From Limnomonas spitsbergensis (Eukaryota > Chlorophyta > Chlorophyceae > Chlamydomonadales), in the NCBI GenBank assembly GCA_037349105.1, contig JAYJMM010000041.1, positions 6,756,501 to 6,820,500 of the forward strand: a stretch of DNA of 64,000 bases, given 5' to 3'. The notes under the pieces are model-generated. The model was given only the letters and a program-made list of their open reading frames with translations. It did no database searches and was not told the DNA's origin. Of this stretch, positions 35,184 to 46,900 are shown in pieces. How positions within the stretch are numbered: position 1 is the first letter of the stretch; each line of letters opens with the position of its first letter. Made by a program: the position numbers and the translations under genes.

Positions 35184-38100
35184 CTATGCCAGCTCTTCCG
35201 CCGCAGCCACCTCCTTCTTCTTGTTCTTCTTCACCGCGACCACCTCCTTGAAGCCATCCGACGCCGCCGCCAAGGCAGCCTCAGCGGGCGTAGGCTCGCC
35301 ATCATCCACAGGCGCGACAGCCTGGACTCGGCCCCACTGCTTTGGAGGCGGGCCTGCAGGCCTGGGAGGCCCCGCGGGGGCAGGAGCGGGAGCGCTGACC
35401 ACAGCGGCTGCGGCAGCGGGGGCAGCGGCAGCGACCGGTACGGTCGTCGGCCTCGTGTGTGACGCATTGGCACCGGCCGGCCTTTTTGTGCCCGCTTGCC
35501 CGTTGGCGGCCGCAGGGCCCCGCCTCTCCGACTGCGGCCGCGGCACAGGGATGACCTCAACTAGGGGGGCGCGGTACGAGACCTGCACGTTGTCGTAGGC
35601 GGACCGGACTTGGGCGTTCAGCGCGTCCACCGCGCGCAGCGCCTCTGCAGCAGCGTCCGGGCCTCGCGAGATCACGTCATACCTCTGATTCAGGTCACTC
35701 ACGACCTGTGTGTTGCGGGAAGAGTGGAGTGATATGCCAGGTTAGCAGTCTGGGTGCGAGAGCATCATTGAGGGCACACAAGTATGGCAGGCTCGCCATG
35801 TCCCTACTGTTATGAAAATGAATTACGGAAGTGCCCTTTGATAGAGGCCACCAGGAAAGAGAAGTGGAAGTAATTCCTGGGTCAACATATCCTGTTGCGG
35901 CGCCCATTTTGAGCGCAGCCTCGAGACCCTCCCTTCTCCTTCCATGCACCCTCCCATCTCCCTGCACACTTGCGAGCATTTCTTCATCACCCTCTCCCTC
36001 CTCCTTCCGCTGCACCCTCTGCCTCCCTACACAAGCCCCCATTCCTTCATCAAGCCCTTATTTTCATTCTTATGCAACCTTCATCTCCCTGCACACCTGC
36101 ATGCAGTTCTTCACCACCCCCTCCCTTCTTCTTCTTCTTATGCACCATTTATGTCCCCGCACACTTGCCCCCATTCCTTCATCAAGCCCTCCCTTCTTCT
36201 TCTTGTGCACCCTCCATCTCCTTACACACTTGCTCGCATTCCTTCATCACTACCTCCCTTCCCCTGCACCCTTCATCTCCTTACACACTTGCCCGCATTT
36301 CTTCATCACGCCCTCCCTTTCCCTCCCTCTTCCTGCACACCTGTATGCAGTTCTTCATCAGCTCCTCAGCGCTCCTCATGTAGTCCGCTAGCAGCTTCTC
36401 CGCCTCCTCCTTCTTGGCCGCGCTGGCCACGGCCCCCAGCGCCATCAGCTTGTCCGCCTGGCTCATGCGCTGCTTGCAGAAGGTCAGTCGGTTGGGCAGC
36501 TCCACCAGAGATGCGACCGCAAGCTCCAGGTAGCAACTCCCGCTAGCCACGTAGTCCAGCGGGGCGTGGGCCTGCAGGTTGGAGGCCAGGAGGTTTGGCA
36601 TTTAAGGAACACGCACGTGACAAATGCGACAAAGCATTTAAGAGACACACAAGAGACAAATGCGACAAACAGGGGGGCAGTGGCCTAAGATAGAACACTA
36701 GAAAAGGCGGGGAGACAAAAGTGGGCAGAGGTGCGTGACACATGCACTTCAAGCCCAAACAGGAAGCCTCGAACCCTGAGCCTCAAGGACAAGGTGGATG
36801 GGAATATCTGAATATGAGATGCAAGTTTGCTGGTAGAGATGGGGTACATAAATGATTGCTGGACAGGCGAAGTAGTGTGTCACACTGAGTCTGCCGCATG
36901 AGTGCATTCTGACCATGTGACACACATGGGTCTGCTGCATTAGTGCATGCTGTCCCAGTGACACACGTGGGCCTGCCGCATGAGTGCAAGCTCACGAAGT
37001 ACCGCACCTGGGTCTGCTGCATGAGTGCATGCTGCCCATGTGACACACGTTGGTCTGCTGCCTGAGAGCATGCTCACGAAGTGCCGCACCTGGGTCTGCT
37101 GCATGAGTGCATGCTGCCCATGTGACACACCTTGGTCTGCTGCCTGAGAGCATGCTCACCATGTGCCGCACCTGGGTGTGCTGCATGCGTGCATGCTGCC
37201 CATGTGACACACATATGTCTGCTGCCTGAGAGCATGCCCACCATGTGCCGCACCTGGGTCTGCCGTATGAGTGCATGCTGACCATGTGACACACATGGGC
37301 CTGCTGTATGAGTGTATTCTGACCATGTGCCGCACCTGGGTCTGCTGCATGCTGACAATGTGCACTGGAGAGGATTGCTGGCCCGGGCTCAGCAGCTCAT
37401 CTAGGGCCTGGATCACGGCCATCTCGTCACGGTAGTGAGAGGCAGTCAGTCGGCCGCCCTGTTCAATGGTGGGCCAGGGGCAGGCTTCAGAGGGGAAAGA
37501 GCCATGAGGGAGGATTTGCTCAAGGGCCTTGGAGGAGGACTTGCTTCAGAGCCTTGGAGGAGGATTTGCTTCAGAGGGGACAGAGCCTTGAGGAGGATTC
37601 GCTTCAAGGGGGGCAGAGCTTTTGGAGGGGGGGTGCTCAAGGGCTGTTGAATAGGACTTGCCTCAGAGCCTTAAGGGAGGATTTGCTTCAGAGGGGACAG
37701 AGCCATGGGGGAGGGTTTGCTGGCAGGGCTTGGAGGCTCCGGCAGCATTACAAATATAGAGCGTTCACCTATATCTACCATCTCATTTATGTTTCTGGAT
37801 TCAGGGCTTGTTCTTGTCCAGGGGGTGGAATCCACAATCCCCGGTGGATCCCTCACCTCCACCAGATTTTAATCGGGAACCGAGGTTTTTGACGATTTTG
37901 TAACTTGAGGAGTGCAGCATGGAGGGAAATAAATAATTCATACCCGAGGGAAGGCGATTCAAATTGATGGTGCCCTTGTTTAGATTCCTCCCCCCCCATT
38001 GAGCCACCAATGCCAAGACATTCACAGCATCAATTACAAGCAAAACCCCACCGACAAACCCCATAACTGTCATCAGCTACAGTAGGTCCTTCCGCGTTTG

Positions 38101-39906
38101 CACTCACCCCCGCCTTATTCGAGCCCGCTGAGTCGCCCACGGCGCGGGATTGCTTCTGCAGCTGTGCCTTCCTGTCCTCGAGCTCAGTCTGCTTTGACTT
38201 GAGCGCACGCAGCTGCGCCTCGAGGGTGCGCATCTGCGCGGCGACGGCAACCGCCTCCTGCGTCACGATGCTCTCCTCCCGTCTGTAAGCTGCCATTGTC
38301 TGCAATCGCTGCGCCTCGGCCGAGCTGCTTTTTCCCTTGGCGCTGTCCTCCAGCAAACTCGCATCCTGCAATGTCACAGTGTGGCACAGGTGGTTCATGT
38401 ATCGAATTTTATAGGCACCCGTCCAAGGGCATCCGTAACCAAGCGGGGCACCTCCATGCGGCGAACAGACTATCGAAAGTGAAAGAGCTTTGTTCTCAGC
38501 CTATGAAGAATGCTCAAAAAATATGTATGGTTTCATAGCTTGCCTACATTCATGCTACCATATGGACTCCAGTTTAAGGCCACAGGCACAGCCAGCCATG
38601 CTGCTTGGGCCTGTGTTCTGTAAGCCTGTCAAGGTTTGTCCCAATCGGTCCTTTGGGGGCCATGGGGAGGCCGGCCAAAGGTGAGCCCAACCCGAAAATA
38701 AAATGTTGCCCTTACCCCACCTTGAGATGATGGTCCACTACCCCCTTCAGCTCTGCCAATGCCTTTGAGGTGGCGTCTGCGGGTCCAGATGCAGGCTTCA
38801 ATGAAGGCAGGTTCTCCGTCTGCAGCATGTTGAACTTCTCCTCCGAAAGCTTGTACACTGCCTTGGCACAGCTCAGCTGCTCCCTGGATAACAGGAAAAG
38901 GATAGGGATGAGTTGCATGCCCATGCAGGTGGAGTGAGAGATCTGAGCTGCTTAATTTGCCCACGCAAGGAGGGCTGAGGTCTGAGCTGTTCACTTTGCC
39001 CATGCAACGAGAGAGAGATCTGAGCATCTTACTTCGTCACGACGCCTCCATTGGTGGCCGCAAGCTTCTGTAGCAATCCCTGCTGCCTTCCGATGTCCTT
39101 GTCGACGGCCTCGATTCGCGACAGCCACCCCGAAGCTGCATCCGTCTCCCCGCCCGGCTGACCACTCACGGCCGATTTCAAAGCTGCTACGACGCTGTGA
39201 ACAGCTCTCTGTGCAGCACCCAAAGTATCAGGTGCCTCTCCCAGTAGAAGCCCTGCCAGGCGGACTAACTGCGTCGTCAGAGCTTGAGGAATGTTTCCGC
39301 TGGAGGGAAAAAATACCGTCAGCAATTGCACCAGGCTCTCGTGGTGCTCGTGGGTCAGTCCCGCCACCAGGGAGCTTTCAATGCTGATCTCCAAAGCCTT
39401 GCTGCGCACAAGGACCTGTAAAAATATAGTTTGTAAGACTTTCAACTACCAGATCTTTGTCACCGGGAGATTGAGAGTCTACGAACCTGTTTGAAATCCA
39501 GCATTACATCGTCGCTTGATTTGTATCTGATTCCCTTTCCGCTTCGGTCCGACCCCTGTTTCAAAATGTTGGTGAGCACAAAATTGTTGAGGAGTTTAGG
39601 TGCACACTCATTTACCTGACGAGCCCAATCTTTCCACAGCTTGCACTTGTCACTGATGGATCTGGCTTCACGGGCAGCCCGCTCAAGAATTGCAGTGGCC
39701 TCATAGGCGTCGACCACAGCAGTGACATCTGCCTTACTATGGCCGTTCGAATAGGGGGCAGGGACATCAGCAGGCTGCAATTCAGCGCTGGCGATAACCT
39801 TCTGCTCGGTCTGTTTGGATTTGTTTTTGTTCTTCTTCTTGCTGACAGATCCCTGTGCCTCTCCTGCTCCTAGGAGGGCCGCGAATGCGTTCGCTACGTT
39901 TGCCAT
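35184..39906 (-). CDS. unidentified 699-aa coiled-coil protein
   Basis: Seven exons: 39906-39487, 39415-39033, 38883-38721, 38365-38108, 37458-37336, 36571-36341 and 35705-35184. They total 2100 nt in one frame. It begins MANVANAFAALLGAGEAQ, followed by a basic stretch KKKNKNKSKQTEQK. Residues 60-320 are helical (KCKLWKDWARQVNE, GWLSRIEAVDKDIGRQQGLL). Residues 345-400 form a strong coiled coil (QMRTLEAQLRALKSKQTELE). Residues 450-560 continue helical (KKEEAEKLLADYMRSAEELM). About 560-660 is Ala/Pro-rich and probably disordered, and the end is KKNKKKEVAAAEELA. I do not recognise the family. The plan suggests a cytoskeletal, vesicle or scaffold role, but that is a guess. The introns after exons 5 and 6 are built from copies of those exon ends. 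Confidence 0.72.
35955..36345 (-). repeat. tandem copies derived from exon 6 end of the 699-aa gene
   Basis: The true exon end reads CTGCACACCTGTATGCAGTT on the + strand (36334). Copies such as CTGCACACCTGCATGCAGTT (36094) and more decayed CTGCACACTTGCGAGCATTT (35960) and TTACACACTTGCTCGCATTC recur every 55-85 bp through the intron. Confidence 0.75.
36880..37355 (-). repeat. tandem copies of exon 5 end plus donor of the 699-aa gene
   Basis: The true end CCGCACCTGGGTCTGCTGCA (37330) recurs near 37247, 37167, 37084 and 37003, spaced about 80 bp. Half-period relatives (ACACACATGGGTCTGCTGCA) lie between. Minus-strand copies keep the CAG|GTGCGG donor. Confidence 0.88.
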
Positions 39907-40564
39907 CTTCAACTCGGACTACGCACAAACTCAACTCTCTGCCTTTTGTGGATTGCCGGTTTGGGTTGTACGGGACAGACCGAACGAACACGGTGACTCG
40001 TCACACCAGGAGTGTGACACTCCCGGTCACACTAATAGTTGACCGACAGCTCCGCAGGCACTCTCCTGGCTGATTGCCACGCAGGTGCTGATAGGGTTTT
40101 TATGAGGCCAAAGTTTGCTGCAGATCATGCAAGTAGATTATCCCCACATTAGACAAGTCTGACTAGCGAAGCAGTGACATGTCAATGACGTTACACCTCT
40201 GGGCCCGCTCAAAGCAGTGACAGGTGCAGCCTTTTCGCTTTTCAGACATGTTCAACCGGCAAGCATCCAAGCAGGAGGAATGCAGGGCAGCTGTCACTAC
40301 CGGTACCTGAGCTATTGTACTCGAATAACCTGATTCCATGGGGCGTATCTACAATCAGGCTACGGTATTCCAGCACTGAAGCTTGGTCTGTCAGGTCACA
40401 TACCAGAGTCGCATGACTGCATGAGCACGGCAAGCAGTGAAATCCATACCGGTATATATGCTGACCGAGTCAGCATGATAGGAGAAGTTTGTTGTTATGA
40501 TGCTCAATAGTAATACCTGGTGCAAGTGCAGCGCTCTGCTATCACGTTGCACAAGGATTACAGT
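39907..40564. other. intergenic, no gene seen
   Basis: A short LINE-tail core (TGACGTTACACCTCTGGGCC) occurs at 40184-40215. No exon is supported. Confidence 0.55.
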
Positions 40565-41770
40565 CAATGACCTTAAACCTCTGGGCCCTGCTCAAAAAAG
40601 GCTCGGCCGCGGGGGTGCCCAAGTGAAAGGGGCAGAAAAAAAGAGGAAAAGGTTTAAAAAGTGATGGGACAGACAAAAGGCTGGAAAGGAAAGGCAAAGG
40701 AAGTTCCAGTCTCTGAGAACGTCTACGCCTCAACCATTTCTACCAAGTCTTCCACGAAAGCCAAGGCATCCCACCCAAGCTTGCCCCGCTACAACTAGCA
40801 CCGTTCGAAGGACCTGCCCATCCCGCTCCCTAAGTTGATCCTGCATGCTGGGGCATTGAAACCAAGCATGCAATGCGTCCTCCACATGCTCGCCGTCTCC
40901 CCGCAGCCTTAGTTTGTGCGCACGCAAGCACTCCCTTTGGCTGGTGCGGCCCCTGGCCTGCAAAAAAAACGCCCGCCGTAGGCTGGAACAAGGCGCGTTA
41001 GGCGGCCGCAGGCCTGTGTTTCGTGGCAGGATCTCTGGGGTCCCCTCTGCCAGCTGCATCCAGTTGTGCCCGCTGGTATGCTGCATCAACTAACGCTAGC
41101 ACCTCTGTGACAGGTTGCGGCTGCAGGTCAGTCGCTGTCTGACGCAGTTTGGGGACGGCTGATCCCAGCTCCAGCTCCTCCACAGCACCTAGCAAATCAC
41201 AACACCAATAGTGCCCTCCGGTGCCCTGCTTGTCAGCGAGCTGCATGTCGGCCGCCATGGCTGCCGCCATGAGTGGACTGTCTTGCTGTGCTGCTGGTGT
41301 TACCGCTGTAGAAGCGAAGTACATGCTGCCACCAACCTCGCTGTAACAGCTGGATCTGCAACTCCCTCATGACACCCCAGCAGGTAGCAGGCAGCCTGGC
41401 GCAGATGCTGGAGGAATCTGGACTGCATCCTGCTGTTGAGGCAATGCCGCGGCCTGAAGTGATCGGTGGCCCACACCACATCACCGTAGTTGGCCGCAGA
41501 CGCTACATAGGCAGATGATGCATGAGGTGCACCTTGGCGGCCATGCGGTGGACACGGTGCAACACGGCAGCCAAAGGCACCTCTCTACCTTGCATGGCCG
41601 CCCTCATGCTGCCGCTCTCATGCTGAATGATGCCCAAGAACTTGTAATCCTGGACACGCTTCAGCACTATCCTATCGGGGCCATAAACTCAAGTATGGGC
41701 TGACTGCCGGCGCTGCGCAGCTAAGCGGCTTCCAAACTCCAATATCTCTGTCTTGCTAACGTTGACTTGG
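40565..41770 (-). mobile_element. 5'-truncated LINE, reverse transcriptase C-terminus and 3' tail
   Basis: The minus strand from about 41766 reads VSKTEILEFGSRLAAQRRQ, VLKRVQDYKFLGIIQHESGS and HRMAAKVHLMHHLP, then (shifted frames) RMQSRFLQHLRQAACYLLG. It continues with CLRAHKLRLRGDGEHVEDAL and HAWFQCPSM, a typical Cys/His end of LINE ORF2. Stops and frame changes break it. The 3' end is the GGGCCCAGAGGTTTAAGGTC tail that occurs alone elsewhere. It differs in sequence from the 21724-24932 LINE, so two families are present. Confidence 0.82.
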
Positions 41771-42138
41771 AGCTGCCTGACCGCCACAGTGAAATTGCCG
41801 CGCCTTATTCATTGGCGCAGTCCTGTCAGTGTCTTTTCAACATACAATACAATGTCCATTATATACATGTGTACAACATGTACATCTGTATATCCTTGGA
41901 CTCAGTAGCATCTAGGGACGCTACAACACAATTGGGGGATTTCACGAATTGTAAAATTTCACTTGAGCATTCTTGTTTCCTCTCAATTTTCCTAGGAGGC
42001 GCCTAACCGATCTTTTGTGCACCCACATCATGTTTTATGGCTGGGGCTAATCTTCCGCACGACGGGGTTCATTCCCACGCTACTGCTTGGTGGTTGTCTG
42101 TTGGTTGCTTGCCCAGGGGGGTCACTGGTCTTCACTCG

Positions 42139-42230
42139 CTGTCCTAGCGTATTTAGTGCCTGTACCGGTTTACGGGCACAAGTCCCATGCATCAAATGTG
42201 ATGCCCCGCTGGACTGTAAAACTTCACATT
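42139..42230 (+). repeat. dispersed ~100-bp repeat, copy B
   Basis: This is the partner of 11716-11815, in the same orientation. Both contain TACCGGTTTACGGGCACAAG and the frame [12 protein letters not shown]. Confidence 0.8.
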
Positions 42231-42239
42231 TCTTGTAAC

Positions 42240-43969
42240 ATACGGTAGTAACCGCCTGTCCTGACATTTTTACAGTACTTGCAGTACATGTTATTGTTGA
42301 CAGATGTCTTGTCTTTCTGGAACACTAATAATTTTACGATTTGGATAACATCTGAGCACTGTTCATGTGGTGGATATCAGAGTGCACTTTGGTTCCCTCT
42401 AGAGGGACCATATGCAAGGTGAAAGCAGTTAAGCGGAAGGGCTTACTGCGGAAGGAAGTTTTACGCGGAAGTAAGTCGAACTCCAAGTGGAACACTCGGG
42501 ACTTGAACCCGACGCAGGCCTAGGACCTGGTACTTTGGGCGGAAAGCGTAAGGTTTGGCTGAAGGGCCAAACTCTGCACGACAGTCCTGAAATGGAGTTT
42601 AAGTACTCCACGTAAAAGGGTGAAAAGGATGAAAGAAATTCGAATACGCCAGAGTGCGCATCGAAAGGAGTGAAGCCTGCGAGAGGCAGGGTAGTGGCGC
42701 GAAATGCACTACACTGGAAGTAGCGCTGCTACAGACCAGCTTGCCCAGGACTAACATAAACAATGCCTCCTATGAGAATAAGTGTATCTGCCGACATGCA
42801 GCTGGTTTGCTGGGTCGCCAATGCATTGGGCTGGGCTGGCAGGATCCGGATCTGACGGCCTTATTCGCTTGCTTTCATCACTGGCACCTGGTATCTATTA
42901 GAGTTTGCCTCAGCCCACATTAGACAAGTCCTCCAGGGCAGCCACCACTGGGCCGTTGGGGACCTAAGGACCTAACCATAACGACCAACTGCTGGTGGCC
43001 GGCTCAGGTAAGGGATGGAGCATTAGGGGCAGCATGGAGTTTTCGTTTTGCCTCATGGTTTACTGACTTCCCCTTGAAGAATGGCTTGGACTTACCCAGC
43101 ATGGGGGGGCGCTAGCAGCCTAGCACTGTGACTCTGTCAGACCTAGGGACGCAAAAGTCCAGGTGGTGGCGTACTTGGTGGTGAGAAGAACGAAGGCAAA
43201 GAAAGTTGGTGCCATGTGCAGGTAGCGTGTATTGGGAAGGGGAGATGGGAGATACGAATGCAAAGGGCGGTGCAATATATGCTGGCAAGTCTAAGGTGTG
43301 GTGCGCACTGCGCTATTGACACACATGGCAGTGTTATTTTTAGTTTGCACCAATTGGGCTGCCGGTGCCGATCTGCCCAGTCTGTTTTACTGCACCAGTT
43401 TCTCCTGGCTGCCGCGGGCCTGAATATAGCTGAAGATTGCGCACAACAACACTGAAGAAGGGTAGCATGTCTGGTAGCATGGGTCATGGGACACGATTTT
43501 AGAGCAGTGCTCCGTCGCCCTGAGGCCAGGTCCGTCTTACGGGGCAAGCTCGTGGCATATTCTTCTTGTGATTTCCCGATGCTGCTCGCACGAGTCAACG
43601 TCGTCGCCTCCCTGCGCCTGGAGACGCCATGAACAATCAGCGCTGTCTTTAAGTTTCAGGCGGAAAAGGGAAACGTCAAGACTTGGATGGCGGATTTCTG
43701 TCGTTATGGTCACGGCTTGCAATTGATGGACTCGAATGATAAATTGATCATCAGACTCTGAGAGGGCGATCATACATTTGGTATATCGAAATTTCAAAAT
43801 AGTTAGATGCTCACAACTGTAATTCACACTGATTATTTCGTGACGTGATAGACAAGTACCGGTAGTTTACCCATTGCTCGCCCCTAATCACCGTGTTCAT
43901 GAAGCCAAGCTGCAGCTATTTTGCATCCTTTATTTCCAGTGTGGGATGCCCTGATCGGCAAGTGCAGAT
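42240..43969. other. intergenic, no gene seen
   Basis: 42428-42470 has short GCGGAAG repeats. 42480-42620 holds small palindromes. No exon is supported, and a T-arm-like hairpin here was rejected as a tRNA. Confidence 0.55.
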
Positions 43970-46900
43970 ATGCAAAGCTTAGAGATCGGAGCGCGACAAG
44001 GCTATCAATCCTTTGGCACAAATGACCCTCGCTGGAATGATTCGGAAGACGTCACTGATTCGCACAAGCGCGAGCCCGTCCGCCTGCTCCGCTGCGACAG
44101 CCCCTGGTGGAACTCCCTCAGCCCCCGACAGCAGAAGATCGGATGGATCGTCATCTGGACCGTCTCAGCCTTCACCCTCCTGATGCTCATCTTCGTCCTC
44201 CCTGCAGTCCTCACCCGTCCACCCCAATCCCCACCACCCATGCCCCCCATGCCCCCGCCCATGCTGCCTCCCAGCCCACCCCCTATTCCGCCCCCCACTC
44301 CCCCGCCCACCCCCCCTCCGACCCCCCCTCTTCTGCCTCCTCCAATGATCCTAGAGCCTCCCGCGCCCCCCCAGCCTCCAGTCCCCCCGGCATCGCCCTC
44401 TCCCCCGCTGCCTCCTCTCCCCCCGGGGCCCCCCAAAGCCCCCCTGCCCCCGCCCCACCCCGTGCCCCCGCCGCCTGCGCCCTGGATCCAGCCCCTCAAC
44501 GACTCACTCTGCTCCTGGGGCTCGTTTCATCTGCCGGCAGGGGCCATCCAGCCGCTGCAGTATGACCTGCACCTCGAAGTATCAAACTCGGACTGGCAGC
44601 CCGGCACGCCTGCCAATACATCTGACATGGTGTACGGCCACGTGGCAATCTATGTCAATGTGGGCCTGCAGCCGACACTGTGCATGGTGCTGCATGCGGC
44701 TGGCATGGACATCACCACGATCATGTATGAGTGGCGAGGGCAAGAAGTACCAGGTGAGGAGGGCGCAAGACTGCATGCGCCGGTCATTTTTGTTTCCTTC
44801 CCTTTTATTGTCTGGGGGGAATTCAGGGCATCCCTCCGACCAGGTGCTGGATCCCTCAGCCATGAAGCAGAAAACCTCGCACATTCCCAATCTCGCACAT
44901 CCCAGATAATCTCGCACATCCCCAATCTCGGACATCCCAGAGAATCTTGCACATCCCAAATCTCGCACATCCCAGAAAATCTCGCACGTCCCAACGGAGA
45001 GAAAGAGGTCGGGAGGGGAGTACATATTTTCTTACAAAACTTATCAATCGCTAATGTCCGAACGGCCTCATGCGAGGCGGCCTGGCGGCTGTACACTGGC
45101 CCATCAAGCCACATGCTGCATTCAATGGGACGGAACCTGATCACTGAATCAGATACCCCTAACTTCAAAACCTGAGCCTTGAACCCAAACCCTAAATTCC
45201 CAAACCTGAGCCTTGAACCCAAACCCTAAATTCACAACCCTGAGCCTAAAACCCAAACCCTAAACTCACAAACCTGAGCCTTGAACCCAAAACCTAAACT
45301 CACAAACCTGAGCCTTGAAACTAACCCCCTAAACCTCGAGCTGCTAAGAATGTTCCTCCTAAAGCACTTTGAGGAATGCTAATAACGCTCCTCCTTGCCT
45401 CCTTGCCCACAGGCCGTGTGTTGCATGCCCATGAGGTGCATGAGCAGGTGGTGCTCCAGTTCCGGCAGCCCCTCCCAGTCCCCACTGGGCTGGGAAACAG
45501 CAGCCAGGGAATGGAGGAAGAGATGGTGGTGCTGCACTTGGACTTTCAGTACCCGCTGCTGGAGGGGCTGGAGGGGCTGTACAGGAGCTGGTACCATGGT
45601 GAGGGAAAGGGGGATATGTGAGAGAAGGGAGTATGCGAGAGCTAGTCCAATGGCGTGGGAGAAAGGATGGATTTGAGGGGTATACAGTTGTTACAATGTT
45701 GAGGGAGAGGGGGTATGAGAGAGGGAAGCATGAGAAGAGCTAAACAGGTGGTTTGAATGATGTGGGAGAGGGGGGAGGGAGAGAGGGGAGTATGAGAGGG
45801 ACCAAACAGGTAATTGAAATGATGTGGGAGAGGGGGGAGTGAGAGAAGGGGGCATGAGAGGGACCAAACAGGTAATTGAAATGATGTGGGAGAGGGGGGA
45901 GTGAGAGAGGGTGCATGAGAGGGACCAAACAGGTGGCTGAAATGATACGGGAGAGGGGGGAGTGAGAGGAGGGGGCATGAGAGGGACCAAACAGGTAATT
46001 GAAATGATGTGGAAGAGGGGGGAGGGAGAGAGGGGAGTATGGGAGGGACCAAGCAGGTGGTTGAAATGATGTGGGAGAGGGGGGAGTGAGAGAAGGGGGC
46101 ATGAGAGGGACGAAACAGGTAACTGAGATGATGTGGGGGAGGGGGGAGTGAGAGAGGGGGGCATGGGAGGGACCAAACAGGTAATTGAAATGATGTGGGG
46201 GGGGGGAGTGAGAGAGGGGGGCATAAGAGGGACCAAACAGGTGGTTGAAATGATATTGGGGAGGGGAGAGTGAGAGAAGGGGGCATGAGAGGGACCAAGC
46301 AGGTAATTGGATGATGTGGGAGAGGGGTGCGTGAGAGAGGGGGGCATGAGAGGGACCAAGCAGGTGGTTGAAATGATATGGGAGAGGGTTGCGTGAGAGA
46401 AGGGGGCATGAGAGGGACCAAGCAGGTAATTGAAATGATATGGGAGATGGGGGAGTGAGAGAGGGGGGCATGAGATGGACCAAACAGGTGGTTGAAATGA
46501 TATGGGAGATGGGGGAGTGAGAGAAGGGGGCATGAGAGGGAACTAGCAGGTAATTGAAATGATGTGGGAGATGGGGGGGTGGGAGAGGGGGGCATGAGAG
46601 GGACCAAGCAGGTGGTTGAAATGATATGGGAGAGGGGTGCGTGAGAGAAGGGGGCATGAGAGGGAACAAGCAGGTAATTGAAATGATGTGGGAGAAGGGG
46701 GGAGTGAGAGAAGGGGGCACGAAAGGGACGAATTAGGTAATTGAAATGATGTGGGAGAGGGGGGATTGAGAGAGGGGGTATACAGGAGCTAGTGTAATGG
46801 TGTGAGAGAGGGGGCATGAGGGGGGATATACAGGAGAGTCCGGACCAAATCTGGTCCTATGGTGAGGGTTTAGGGTTTATTACAGGATGGGCAACACTGG

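Noticed and set aside
42484..42512. tRNA T-arm look-alike on the minus strand (TCGGG TTCAAGT CCCGA)
   Set aside because: No acceptor stem partner, D-arm or anticodon arm can be placed at tRNA distances.
44005..44499. Gly-rich 164-codon minus-strand frame
   Set aside because: It is antisense to the Pro-rich stalk of the aminopeptidase, whose frame, membrane span and downstream domains are clear.
45642..46817. 391-codon minus-strand frame (Pro/Ser/His repeats)
   Set aside because: It reads the 60-bp intronic minisatellite backwards.
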